Below are positions 61,735 through 64,000 of a stretch of DNA of 64,000 bases, in pieces (within the stretch, counting starts at the first letter, position 1; each line of letters begins with the position of its first letter). The stretch is from Stictocephala bisonia (Eukaryota > Arthropoda > Insecta > Hemiptera > Membracidae): assembly GCA_035578905.1 (NCBI GenBank), contig JAQJVL010000323.1:248001-312000 (forward strand), in the 5' to 3' direction. Made by a program: the position numbers and the translations under genes. The notes under the pieces were generated by a model, which saw nothing but the letters and a program-made list of their open reading frames with translations, was not told the origin of the DNA and did no database searches.

Positions 61735-62596
61735 ACACAAATAAAATTATTCTATCTCTGTACTGCCACATACTGCATAACAAATAATACAGTGCAATAA
61801 ATTCAGAGCAATTAGTCTGAGCATGCGGCCAGTAACAGTGCTGGGCATAAGCGAGGAATGAAAAAGGGCTCTTTCATGAAAAAATTTCCCTAATGTACTC
61901 AGTCGTTTTGAAAAAGTGTTAACTATATAACGTTATTGTCAGCTGATGTTTATTATAATAATATTTGTTATTAGGGCCTAATATGGTTAGTAACACCACT
62001 TTTGCATGCCACGTCTAATTGTTCAATCTGTTGTAAGCAGCTAGATGACAGGTTTTTTTTTTTAGGCAGCAAGAAACAATCTAAAAATGTTATTTGGCAG
62101 GCCTATATAAGGTTAAGGATTTCCATAAATGTTCAACAAGTCTGAATTATCTGTCTTCTAATTAGCCTGTAATATGCAAATGTCTACTATGGATGACAGT
62201 ATGTTGGGTCTTCGCCATGGTTGGTAAAGGTCAGAACCCCCAGACACTAAATAAAATCAATCGTGATTTGATTATGATCTTTCATATGTTCATGATATAT
62301 TTTAAGAAATTTTATTTTTAGACAGGACAGTATATTTAGACAGTAATTTGTAGTATCATTGATGCACTTACTTGAGAGCAGAGTAGTTCTTTCTAGGCAA
62401 AGCCTTGGGTCGGAGACCATGATTTAAGACAGCTTCTAACTTATTGCAAACATCAACAACATGAGGGTCTAATTCTGTTGCTAACTCAGTCCTGCCTCCA
62501 AATCTCGTCTGACAAAGCTTGACAGAATGGAGCAATTCTATTTGTAGGACTTTACAAGCTTCTGATGGTGAAACTACTACCTGATCAGCAATCATC
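13587..62596 (-). CDS. SNX29: Sorting nexin 29 orthologue (RUN + coiled coil + PX), 11 coding exons
   Basis: Joining 62372-62596, 50934-51343, 45273-45412, 42658-42764, 33686-33797, 29837-29888, 24504-24660, 23650-23764, 21043-21267, 19052-19192 and 13587-13726 gives one open frame of about 607 codons with consistent phase at every join. Domain order: RUN (residues about 1-200), a linker with a basic run followed by NIISFDEDD, coiled coils (about 350-440), then PX (about 450-605). This order and the signatures RGRAWLRSSLNEKSLERY, NIISFDEDD and EWNIYRRY match vertebrate SNX29 (RUNDC2A). PX domains bind phosphoinositides, typically PI3P on endosomes; RUN domains bind small GTPases or motors. 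Endosomal trafficking is therefore the family-level expectation, not something shown here. The product is shorter than the roughly 810-residue human protein, mainly in the disordered middle, so an exon there could have been missed. Confidence 0.95.
14476..17618 (+). mobile_element. IS630/Tc1/mariner-superfamily transposon with very long TIRs
   Basis: Flanked by TA at 14474-14475 and 17619-17620. Termini CTCTCGGGTCAAAAAGTATA and CTCTTGGGTCAAAAAGTATA (inward) match. The inverted similarity continues for about 660 bp on the left (to about 15133) and about 750 bp on the right (from about 16871). The right copy is longer because of an AT-rich expansion near 17395-17530. The TIR includes a GC-rich inner block (gcagggaaaattccc). 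A broken transposase lies between. Confidence 0.9.
15223..16652 (+). pseudogene. Tc1/mariner-type (DDE_3-like) transposase, frameshifted
   Basis: Starts MPRGAQLSDGEIAMIVS (ATG 15223). A stop at 15374 and frameshifts follow. Helix-turn-helix-like text (ISNLNSKLV, KMSKNTLTKIVQKLGFSFKK) precedes the catalytic FFTDETWC (Asp codon 15756). The second Asp is in IVLDQAPYH (codon 16096) and the Glu in HCELNPIELIWAYVKGKIA (codon 16371). One shift is at the A-run near 15772, another near 16230. The second Asp and the Glu are about 91 residues apart, far more than the 34-41 of classic Tc1/mariner. The C-terminus is acidic. The transposition function is inferred from the family; this copy looks inactive. 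Confidence 0.85.
17838..18092 (+). mobile_element. tRNA-derived SINE (family A), most complete copy
   Basis: The head has pol III boxes: A-box-like tagcgtagttggttaaagc and B-box-like cagttcgatccca. The body has gatcagctgataaccaccg and ttagtttgtaacagac, and the tail is cttatgaataaataa. Other copies are at 1, 1328, 7574 and 24822. Confidence 0.85.
19050..19051 (-). promoter_or_regulatory. SNX29: Non-canonical GC splice donor in SNX29
   Basis: The exon boundary is AACAAG|GCAAGA. GC donors normally need a near-perfect match elsewhere, and AAG|GCAAG fits. Phase 0 is kept to GAT GCC at 13726, and the join reproduces the conserved GNK-DAKF. The nearest downstream GT dinucleotides have no donor context. 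Confidence 0.85.
19052..19192 (-). CDS. SNX29: SNX29 exon 10: PX domain core
   Basis: The acceptor is tctttcttttcag. It encodes IHLRICDEEWNIYRRYAQF and VGTFTFPPKKTLGNK. The RRY of the PX phosphate-binding motif and the PPKK loop are both present, as expected for a lipid-binding PX. The exon ends AACAAG with donor GCAAGA: a GC donor, since no GT is available at the family-conserved boundary GNK|DAKF. Confidence 0.93.
19210..19305 (+). mobile_element. LINE/SINE 3' tail next to SNX29 exon 10 acceptor
   Basis: Contains gagaggaccttttagtcct, a hairpin of the same kind as in the two LINE 3' ends, and the tail gatttttcatttcatttc. It starts a few bases beyond the exon 10 polypyrimidine tract. A ttaggttaggttagg run precedes it. 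Confidence 0.6.
19685..19795 (-). mobile_element. tRNA-related SINE (family B)
   Basis: On the minus strand there is an A-box-like gtggccaagcggtcagt and, about 40 bases on, a B-box-like agattcgaatcctgg. It resembles a Leu/Ser-type tRNA head, but there is no evident acceptor stem, so not an intact tRNA. Confidence 0.6.
20598..20965 (+). repeat. Dispersed repeat C, copy 1
   Basis: About 365 bp matching 48645-49003 in the same orientation: shared blocks include ccataaagtat, gttaaatagcggataaata, tcttgaatggacctttc and aagtgaagtcatacaa. No ORF, no TIR seen; family unknown. It ends about 80 bases below the SNX29 exon 9 donor. Confidence 0.85.
21043..21267 (-). CDS. SNX29: SNX29 exon 9: end of coiled coil and start of PX domain
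   Basis: Acceptor ttttacctttag, donor CTACCAG|GTAGTT, 75 codons in phase 0. The first half (VAEMHAELLELIDRMQRSLQ, then ATVKRLRTELENLRGPL) is coiled coil. The second half (ALISLWIPSVFLAGG, then HHVYQ) is the first PX strand, matching the SNX29 signature LISVWIPSVFL. A repeat shared with 48.6 kb lies just beyond the donor (20598-20965). Confidence 0.94.
22790..23632. mobile_element. TTAA-flanked MITE with internal GGCCACT palindromes
   Basis: Left end TTAACCCTTACAACTC; right end read inward TTAACCCTCTGCACTC. Both start with TTAA, as in piggyBac-type MITEs. The 843 bp contain five near-identical 17-mers of the form GGCCACTNNCAGTGGCC, at 22810, 22889, 23444, 23488 and about 23565. No transposase. 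Confidence 0.65.
23650..23764 (-). CDS. SNX29: SNX29 exon 8: coiled coil
   Basis: The acceptor is tttttatattccag and the donor GTGCAG|GTAAAC. Encodes RENELLKHQLRKYVSAVQLL and KQQEGYNEEAGLYEKKLVQ, continuing the coiled coil. A MITE-like element (22790-23632) ends only about 15 bases beyond the donor. Confidence 0.92.
24504..24660 (-). CDS. SNX29: SNX29 exon 7: coiled coil
   Basis: Encodes DVALDSKVARLQKDLDSLRE, then ANQSLMAQLKLVNKQHQQDL and QALQTRKQALD: heptads with Leu/Val at a/d positions over the whole exon. The acceptor is weak (aatttgttgacag, few pyrimidines) and the donor is GACAG|GTACAA. Phase in is 1, phase out is 2. Confidence 0.9.
24822..25088 (-). mobile_element. tRNA-derived SINE (family A)
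   Basis: Near-complete minus-strand copy. The tail (attatttattcataagacg) comes first, then tcattgttacaaactaaggc, cggtggttatcagctgatc, the B-box block gattgggatcgaactgagaa and the A-box side (aaccaactacgctactgacc). Confidence 0.85.
26566..26625 (+). repeat. Two-copy direct repeat
   Basis: Two adjacent copies of a roughly 30-base unit containing aaaagtatgtctaaggcgaa. Confidence 0.9.
27200..27465 (-). pseudogene. LINE ORF2 fragment (linker between endonuclease and RT)
   Basis: The minus strand encodes PWITPNILHTSKFERR, then after a stop KLYKISMRIPYERVFQNYF and NNYYSTSLENCKGDVSEQWK followed by VINNL. This is the characteristic pre-RT linker of CR1/RTE-type ORF2 (KPWITP...KLY...YY...KTWKIIN pattern). 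Confidence 0.7.
27678..28013 (-). CDS. Hypothetical ORF, 111 codons
   Basis: Begins MLNIEARKMGATVLQPVVNQ, rich in Ser and Val, with no domain I recognise. It starts right inside the right-hand inverted repeat of the candidate 2.8-kb element, so it would be an element ORF if it is real. Base composition is GC-richer than its surroundings. It may be chance. Confidence 0.2.
   Translation of the reverse strand: MLNIEARKMGATVLQPVVNQVKEVEIASSFDCSVAQPVSSKGTNHSLSFPHSLSLLSHETSVRKYLFTVAPPSVSPIGLDRESSQSGILFRSVVCLARKEIAIFYLGLRGL
28990..29105. repeat. Local duplicate, copy 1
   Basis: Similar to 29600-29715 in direct orientation (shared tatgttctac, cctgaccaacctg, attgtgttct, tagcatgttt). Copy 1 is open over KEGKIKETVFMFYKHPDQPE; copy 2 has a stop. 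Function unknown. Confidence 0.75.
29370..29480 (+). repeat. Dispersed repeat D, copy 1
   Basis: Shares aaaataagtttttgaaaaaa, tttcagccatta, agtttttaatttata and atgactgaatgtgt-like blocks with 41735-41905. Confidence 0.6.
29600..29715. repeat. Local duplicate, copy 2
   Basis: Partner of 28990-29105, about 610 bases away, with substitutions and small indels. Confidence 0.75.
29837..29888 (-). CDS. SNX29: SNX29 exon 6: 52-base micro-exon
   Basis: The acceptor is gactctttcattccag and the donor CCATCAG|GTGAGA. It encodes DADGASVEAVEACSDPS plus one base (G), which makes Val with TG of the next exon. It is short and has no domain; it is supported only by splice signals and by phase on both sides, so it is less certain than the domain-bearing exons. 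Confidence 0.75.
30046..30086. repeat. Hairpin at LINE 5' junction
   Basis: Two perfect 19-base arms (left ctaacaattaacaacaatt) with a 3-base loop. LINE homology starts at the next base. Confidence 0.95.
30087..33020 (+). pseudogene. Non-LTR retrotransposon, second copy of the 8.5-11.7 kb family, 5'-truncated
   Basis: Encodes GGGGVAIYIKSHLSSYI, REGRPEYMFLDISVNGTHIL, ACVCYKAPN and VLVMGDLNS (endonuclease); LMRMSSGAV-type and YQSGFRSNHSTTTALLKI (RT), LDFSKAFDCV (first RT Asp), the LYADD-type motif (HLYADDLQI) and SCRLWNSLSDNLKVI near the end. Many stops and frameshifts. The 3' end carries ttaagtggtagagaggact, ccacataaataaaagc and a catttttcatttc tail. Confidence 0.85.
33686..33797 (-). CDS. 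SNX29: SNX29 exon 5: Ser/Thr/Glu-rich linker
   Basis: The acceptor is tcgttgtttcag and the donor GTTTCGGAG|GTAAAT. It encodes SALRPLSNTNIGELIPVPLT and then TEETQTSEDSLSVPSVSE. The first base completes an Asn codon with AA from exon 4, and the exon ends in phase 0. The composition suggests a disordered, possibly phosphorylated stretch (inference). Confidence 0.85.
33893..34383. repeat. 33-bp minisatellite, left half
   Basis: Unit: aacacacaggaatacattgt followed by taaaccaatgtct; about 15 copies with T/C and single-base variants. Because 33 is a multiple of three, long open frames (SNTQEYIVKPM; THRNTLLNQCL) appear on both strands; these are not genes. The array resumes at 41278. Confidence 0.97.
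34745..35281 (-). pseudogene. piggyBac transposase, C-terminal part
   Basis: Minus strand: MVTSINRIQLEREKPLPIVT and YNHFMKGVDRSDQMLSYYS (family motif with the third Asp in GVDRSDQ), then KTLRWDEKIF and a C-terminal Cys-rich zinc-finger-like block (RCRLCHSRG, QCVEYEGQPGLYVPKCF). Contains internal stops. It continues the gene left at 39919. Confidence 0.88.
35936..36181. mobile_element. Fold-back element with hammerhead-like cores, inserted in the LINE
   Basis: Target duplication AGGAAATGGTAA at 35924-35935 and 36182-36193. Two 86-base arms (36003-36088 and 36097-36182) are near-perfect inverted repeats with an 8-base loop. Each arm carries CTGATGA, a small GAAGC/GCTTC stem-loop, GAAA, then TGTACATA: the layout of a hammerhead ribozyme core with minimal stem III, as reported in Penelope-like elements. 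Confidence 0.75.
36112..36144 (+). ncRNA. Hammerhead-ribozyme-like motif (plus-strand arm)
   Basis: CTGATGA at 36112-36118, stem II 36120-36134 (GAAGC with GCTTT, one G-U pair), GAAA 36135-36138, then self-complementary TGTACA. The mirror copy on the minus strand (36073 down to about 36041) has a perfect GAAGC/GCTTC stem. Stem I pairing is weak, so activity is uncertain. Confidence 0.45.
36187..39780 (+). pseudogene. LINE ORF2: APE endonuclease, RT, RNase H
   Basis: Starts MVSFLQANLNHSIEAS (ATG 36187). Endonuclease: VNVALIQEP, IPEFCGGDVVAV, NSHNEVWASSNTNERG, VIDITMAS. RT: SAGPDGILPVHLQ, KDFRPISLVSFLLKTLERLV, NQHAYMAGRSAESALHRLV, FTDI then a stop, AYADDVCIL (YADD). RNase H: WYTDGSLTEGGAGAGVY, FQAEVMAIM, CSDSQAAIKAI and GHAGIDGNERADALARRGA, with all acidic catalytic positions present. 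A Cys-rich block (CRLCEVLLCEVM) follows. At least four stops or frameshifts, so inactive. Confidence 0.88.
39919..41085 (-). pseudogene. piggyBac transposase, N-terminal and catalytic part
   Basis: Minus strand: acidic N-terminus (VHSSDDDDPDGPGVALDD), then GRTTPLSRIHRWRDIT-type text, LLVFIGLVLHMGIVKLP and SRDWFLGILRCINFEEN. The GIDEAMVLWRGRL block (catalytic D, near 40380) follows, with KYGLKLYSLCDPHG and the HSLFMDNYYNS block (second catalytic D). A stop near 40376 and frameshifts, including one near 39965, break the frame. The LINE interrupts it just after ISTEYQND-like residues. Confidence 0.88.
41278..41645. repeat. 33-bp minisatellite, right half
   Basis: Same unit as 33893-34383, about 11 copies, starting mid-unit directly after the piggyBac TTAA. 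Carries two main variants (aaatcaatg and aaaccaatg). Confidence 0.97.
41735..41905 (+). repeat. Dispersed repeat D, copy 2
   Basis: Matches 29370-29480 on both sides of an extra block of about 60 bases containing attaggttaggttaaaggg. Confidence 0.6.
42658..42764 (-). CDS. SNX29: SNX29 exon 4: linker
   Basis: The acceptor is tctgtgtttcag and the donor GCCAACAA|GTAAGC. The open frame starts NVGVVIGVECVADENG and ends with MTPGTAN, between good splice sites and in phase with both neighbours (0 in, 2 out). No domain is recognised; it belongs to the low-complexity middle of the protein. Confidence 0.85.
43495..43580 (+). mobile_element. Solo LINE 3' tail
   Basis: ggttaagtggaagagaggac, actaaatagttctaacttcg and a ttttaatttcatttcatt tail: the terminal about 80 bases shared with the LINEs at 8488 and 33020, without any coding part. 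Confidence 0.75.
43628..44062. repeat. 33-bp minisatellite, 13 copies
   Basis: Unit gttagttaactgatccaaga followed by tcttgtatatact. A single C/A position splits copies into two types, in order C C A C A C C C A C C C C. The minus-strand 151-codon open frame (DQLTNSIYKIL repeated) follows from the 33-base period and is not a gene. Confidence 0.97.
44397..44964 (+). mobile_element. Non-autonomous Helitron-like element
   Basis: Starts TCTATATTTATAAAAGAGGA after an A and ends GGGTTCAGCTAG before a T: a 5'-TC, a 3'-CTAG and A/T target flanks as in Helitrons. The GC-rich acaacgtccgccgggttc just before the end could form the usual short terminal hairpin. No Rep/helicase. Confidence 0.65.
45273..45412 (-). 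CDS. SNX29: SNX29 exon 3: basic/acidic linker with NIISFDEDD
   Basis: The acceptor is gttcattccag and the donor GTTGAG|GTGTGA. It encodes EKAKSRRRRIPGNIISFDEDD, then VPGHLEDLGGAIGRSS and SHSPIVE. The basic run followed by NIISFD plus acidic residues is a diagnostic SNX29 linker motif (the human protein has a Lys run then TNIISFDDEE). Phase in is 1, phase out is 0. No folded domain is expected here. Confidence 0.9.
46215..46254. repeat. (TA)n microsatellite
   Basis: About 20 TA units inside SNX29 intron 2. Confidence 0.97.
46574..46605. repeat. (TA)n microsatellite
   Basis: About 16 TA units. Confidence 0.97.
47205..47345 (-). mobile_element. tRNA-related SINE (family B-like)
   Basis: On the minus strand, A-box-like gccagcgtagtggctaagg and B-box-like aaggttcgaatctccac, about 35 bases apart, then a short body ending near a T-rich stretch. 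No acceptor stem for an intact tRNA. Confidence 0.6.
47880..48330 (-). pseudogene. LINE endonuclease fragment
   Basis: Minus strand: VQEHNDIDIICLSERWMT (APE start; compare IDIICLSEHWL), then IVLSIFRPYGKSKESFIQF and LITIAGDFIVNF (GDFN-type catalytic block). Stops interrupt it. Possibly the same family as the fragment at 27200 and the RT piece at 49385. Confidence 0.7.
48645..49003 (+). repeat. Dispersed repeat C, copy 2
   Basis: Matches 20598-20965 along its length, with indels; it ends in a T-rich run like copy 1. Confidence 0.85.
49385..49700 (+). pseudogene. LINE reverse-transcriptase fragment
   Basis: FDSVNHELLLAKLKVL (RT motif A, FDxVNH) and FPQGSILGPLLFFQYINYIP (RT motif B, PQGSILGPLLF), separated by stops. 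No YADD visible afterwards. Confidence 0.75.
49945..49994. repeat. (TA)n microsatellite
   Basis: About 25 TA units, directly followed by the sequence described at 49995-50140. Confidence 0.97.
49995..50140 (-). other. Possible Penelope-type terminus with decayed hammerhead-like motif
   Basis: On the minus strand ctgaggaaggtgagcgtggt then tcaccaaaaccgatcacc: CTGANGA core, a perfect GGTGA/TCACC stem, then AAAA where GAAA is expected. It adjoins two 30-base direct repeats (tacaatacaag type) and the (TA)n array. Suggestive only. Confidence 0.3.
50934..51343 (-). CDS. SNX29: SNX29 exon 2: core of RUN domain
   Basis: The acceptor is tttggtttcag and the exon begins A CAA GTA. It encodes the conserved RUN core: VFWHFVRDFLTKHE, DLGRGRAWLRSSLNEKSLER, YYEDWAFLRDQELSNVLPQA and AAGLASILFAINI, a close match to the human protein. 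The chosen donor is CCAG|GTAGGC, because its leftover G joins GA of the next exon to make Gly. A better-looking donor (ATT|GTAAGT) sits 15 bases further on (exon end 50919), but its leftover T would make TGA with the next exon. Confidence 0.93.
51770..52128 (+). repeat. 36-bp G-rich minisatellite, about 10 units
   Basis: Unit cagtagcactgtacgtgtat then gggtgggcgggtgggt. Most units contain GGGTGGGCGGGTGGG, an ideal G-quadruplex pattern with single-base loops. Units 1-4 and 5-8 repeat the same order of variants, so the array has a 144-bp higher-order period. Open frames on either strand are artefacts. Confidence 0.95.
53958..56515. mobile_element. Inverted-repeat element of about 2.5 kb
   Basis: Left end: cctgcaagtaggcagccaaa, cttcagg, then aaaacaaacaaaaatatcat. 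Right end, reverse-complemented: cctgtaagtaggcagccaaa, cttcagg, then (after a small indel) aaaacaaacaaaaaatgtca. No transposase of its own recognised. A mariner-derived element sits inside. Confidence 0.6.
54097..55027 (-). mobile_element. mariner-like element, rearranged, with about 200-bp inverted ends
   Basis: TA at 54095-54096 and 55028-55029. Ends CAAGGCGTGTTTTTAAAGTA and CGAGGCGTGTTTTTAAAGTA (inward). The ends are inverted copies through cagtcataag and up to the start of the transposase gene. On the minus strand near 54810-54500 a decayed N-terminal transposase is seen: KGMKAADIHREICEVY, ENRMSDGM, VRENRRFT. No catalytic DDD part remains. Confidence 0.85.
56645..56728 (+). mobile_element. 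Solo LINE 3' tail, diverged
   Basis: cgttaagtgatagagtactg, aatagtcctaactttgccac and a T-rich end: the same terminal module as at 43495 and 33000, immediately upstream of the LINE at 56850. Confidence 0.55.
56850..59895 (+). pseudogene. LINE ORF2 remnant (endonuclease + RT)
   Basis: Endonuclease: NICGLKSNFEMLQIYTQ, HPDILCLSEHNLTQEQ, KGGVCILARDGI, ALVFGNFNVN, ALSDHHGQE. RT: KPKYSSGPDEISPRLLKS, SFDLTKAFDLIDHDI-type text near 58675, SPILFLFFINDLPLSLKTA, CLFADDTSLSLS (FADD, near 58940), then KFLGVIIDENLKF and a C-terminal domain to 59760. A stop lies upstream of 56973 and there are several frameshifts. The 3' end is attgtaaaagataaagaaat. Confidence 0.85.
60000..61596 (+). mobile_element. ORF1-only LINE derivative (ORF2 deleted)
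   Basis: ORF1 (60281-61219) is followed at about 61225-61275 by the typical first residues of ORF2 (SVYYQNINGL), then by non-coding sequence and a 3' end with an (AATA)n tail at 61571-61596. ORF2 (normally about 2.7 kb) is missing. The 5' limit is uncertain. Confidence 0.65.
60281..61219 (+). CDS. Intact LINE ORF1 protein: PHD finger, coiled coil, RNA-binding-like C-terminus
   Basis: ATG at 60281 (MSLPFCPVCVKAVLDTEEG) is preferred over the in-frame ATG at 60254 because the zinc finger begins at once. PHD-like Cys/His set: FCPVC, ICCDNAC, WFHREC and WICSRVDC (residues 6-61). Residues about 70-185 form a long coiled coil. The C-terminal part (RASRLKNVLLHKVPESE, VTFYRLGQKS, GESNLTIKYIHGVPRI) resembles the nucleic-acid-binding half of CR1/Jockey-type ORF1 proteins. 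Such ORF1 proteins coat LINE RNA in cytoplasmic particles. No stop or frameshift in 312 codons, unlike every other TE gene in the window. Confidence 0.85.
   Translation: MSLPFCPVCVKAVLDTEEGICCDNACKRWFHRECARMSKSEYQRISGNNKIKWICSRVDCLIPADQPLDKLSTQMTSVLTKLDALLTKVDKIDDLAKDINKIQTEVSSMKAGLSALEPRIATTEDKVVQLDKDIATIKTEVLLSTKKINTLENNTNTSLDAAVAEVNDRASRLKNVLLHKVPESEKSNPSEIKEDDGKKLTTILDAFQLKSDQVTFYRLGQKSSRKTRPLKVVFCSQSEASSLLKKFSQEAFKDVDPTLSDVSISRDRTPNERAALDSLRQEMSRRAAAGESNLTIKYIHGVPRITTIKPKN
61672..61751. repeat. Perfect 80-bp palindrome centred on (AT)19
   Basis: Flanks 61672-61692 (aataattttatttgtgtgttt) and 61731-61751 are exact reverse complements around an (AT)19 core. It can form a cruciform or slip. 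Confidence 0.97.
62372..62596 (-). CDS. SNX29: SNX29 exon 1 of window: N-terminal RUN domain
   Basis: The acceptor reads tgattgtctttcag, and the exon opens with G then ATG ATT GCT (M I A D Q V V V). The ATG at 62595 is therefore a plausible start and upstream exons may be 5'UTR only. The encoded HSVKLCQTRFGG and KLEAVLNHGLRP match the first RUN block of SNX29. The donor is CTCTCAA|GTAAGTGC, leaving two bases (AA) that complete a Lys codon with the next exon. Confidence 0.92.
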
Positions 62597-62658
62597 CTGA
62601 AAGACAATCAGAAAATTCATATTTCTGGCTATGTGTGCAAACTTGCCAGAAATGTTGA

Positions 62659-62769
62659 TTTCGTCTAGGCCTACTGTTTATTTCGTCTAGGCCTACTGTT
62701 TATTTCGTCTAGGCCTACTGTTTATTTCGTCTAGGCCTACTGTTTATTTCGTCTAGGCCTACTGTTTAT
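62659..62769. repeat. 22-bp tandem repeat, 5 copies
   Basis: Unit tttcgtctaggcctactgtt plus ta; the copies are identical, so the expansion is recent. It starts about 60 bases upstream of the SNX29 exon 1 acceptor. Confidence 0.97.
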
Positions 62770-63477
62770 TTCCTGTAGTTAAACCTGAATAGTATAATCT
62801 GTATTTCTCTACTTGTTTTGCACCAATCATTGCACATATGAAAAGACATGAATAAGGTGCTCAAGTGATGGGCTATATCGATTTTTAACTTTAAACGAAG
62901 TTTCAATGTTCTAATTGCTTGTGTGCAGTTTTATATTTAATCCATTTGAAATCAGTTTGTTACACAAGAATTGTAATGACCTGTTAAGTTACTGAAATGT
63001 TATATTTTTCAATCTAATATTGATTGTTGTATTCGCAATATTATTTATTAAGTGCATGTTTTAGTTTATAGGTAGGCCCTAAGTTAATGTTAGTTTGGGA
63101 TCTGCATGTTTCATCTATTTATGATCAATCTCTTTATTTAAAATTGTTACATACTGTGTATATTACACTAGTTGTTTGTTGTATTTTTGTTACATAATTT
63201 ATTTTCATTGCTCTAAATTTGTAAATTTTGGTATTTATGCAGGTTCTTGCCACCTAACATAAATTTAAAAACTACTTTCAAGGCAAATCGCAATTGGCAG
63301 CCATTACGCGATCATTAAATACTATTCATGATTCATCATTATACACCTACTATTAACCATAAAAATCTAATTCACTTATATTCCTGCTGGAGTGGCGGAC
63401 AGCAGGCTGACACGGAGGCGAGGCACCCGAAATTAACGTAAATTACAAATGTTTGTTGAATAAATAAGACAATTAAG

Positions 63478-64000
63478 TTTTATTTTTATTTTATTTTATT
63501 TTTATTTATTTATTTCAACGGCAGAACCAATACATAATTGAAAAAACAACTTAACTACATACATATTGATCTAAGATACTAACACAAGTGTAACAAACTG
63601 ACTCTGTTGTACCTACAGTTAATTACACACTACTAATCATTGCATTATATAATTTTATAAATACAACAACAATACAATATAATAACAAAAATACCAAATT
63701 AATTAAATAATAAACATTTTTCAAATAAATATGACTAACAATGTAAAAATGGAGTTCCAGGACTATAATATGGAGACAGGTGTATCATCCATCAAGTTGT
63801 AGGTAAGGAGTTGAAACTTCTCTTGAGCACTGCATGCGACACATTGAAAATGTCCAGCGTACCAGGAATGTTGCTGGTATACCGCTAGGCTCCCAGCATT
63901 GGACTATTCGCAACATAGGCTGTAGACACGGCGACCTTAGCTATAGTAGCGCTGGATCTGGTTCCTGACGACGTCCTGAAGTAGATTTCACCAAGGTCGG
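63478..64000 (-). mobile_element. Retroelement 3' end (probably LINE)
   Basis: On the minus strand a GC-richer body runs to a gccgttgaaataaataaata tail followed by an A/T-rich (TAAAA)n run. The tail resembles that of the ORF1-only LINE at 61550-61596. Coding potential is broken (short frames such as SSATIAKVAVSTAYV). Cut by the window end. Confidence 0.4.

Larger units (their letters stand above)
51344..62371 (-). other. SNX29 intron 1 (about 11 kb)
   Basis: Separates the two RUN exons (phase 2). Contains the G-rich minisatellite, the inverted-repeat element with a nested mariner, two LINE remnants, and the 80-bp palindrome, each listed separately. I recognise nothing in 51344-51769, 52140-53950, 55030-56470, 56520-56850 or 61752-62371; all are AT-rich non-coding sequence. 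Confidence 0.85.
62597..64000. other. Region upstream of first visible SNX29 coding exon
   Basis: Intron or 5' flank of the gene. It contains the 22-bp tandem repeat at 62659-62769 and a minus-strand retroelement tail at 63478-64000. The stretch 62770-63477 is AT-rich and I recognise nothing in it, including no clear promoter or non-coding first exon. Confidence 0.6.

Overview
This is a eukaryotic, AT-rich, repeat-dense window. It looks like an insect genome, most likely hemipteran-like. The evidence is a multi-exon animal gene with large introns, non-LTR retrotransposons, piggyBac and mariner-type elements, tRNA-derived SINEs and short TTAGG-like runs. The order is an inference from the repeat style; no marker sequence fixes it.

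The one host gene I can support runs on the minus strand across almost the whole window, from about 62.6 kb down to 13.6 kb. It is the insect orthologue of sorting nexin 29 (SNX29): a RUN domain, a short acidic/basic linker, coiled coils and a C-terminal PX domain. I place eleven coding exons. Every exon-exon join keeps phase, giving about 607 codons. The PX domain is split over three exons, and one of its introns uses a GC donor. The first visible coding exon opens with an in-frame ATG just after its acceptor, so any upstream exon may be non-coding. The last exon ends either at a strong GTGAGT donor or, if unspliced, at an immediate TGA. A final exon and 3'UTR may lie below 13.5 kb, but I could not identify them.

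Nearly everything else is mobile or tandem DNA inside the introns. From low to high coordinates: tRNA-SINE pieces, a 54-bp minisatellite, LINE tails and a piggyBac-like MITE (1-8 kb); an endonuclease/RT LINE on the minus strand (8.5-11.7 kb); a LINE remnant ending in a 28-bp perfect hairpin (13.2-13.57 kb); a TA-flanked IS630/Tc1/mariner-type transposon with TIRs of about 660-750 bp and an unusually wide D-to-E spacing (14.5-17.6 kb); SINEs and small MITEs (17.8-25 kb); an unexplained 2.8-kb inverted-repeat element (25.2-28.1 kb); and a second copy of the 8.5-kb LINE in the opposite orientation (30.1-33.0 kb).

The most striking stretch is a four-layer nest at 33.9-41.6 kb. A 33-bp minisatellite is split by a piggyBac element at TTAA. 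That element is split by an RNase H-bearing LINE with a 15-bp target duplication. The LINE is split by a small fold-back element with a 12-bp target duplication, whose arms carry hammerhead-ribozyme-like cores as seen in Penelope-like elements.

Further up are a second 33-bp minisatellite (43.6 kb), a non-autonomous Helitron (44.4 kb), LINE fragments (48-50 kb), a G-quadruplex minisatellite with higher-order structure (51.8 kb), a mariner remnant nested in an inverted-repeat element (54-56.5 kb), a LINE ORF2 remnant (56.9-59.9 kb), an intact LINE ORF1 whose ORF2 is almost entirely deleted (60.3-61.6 kb), and a perfect 80-bp palindrome centred on (AT)n (61.7 kb).
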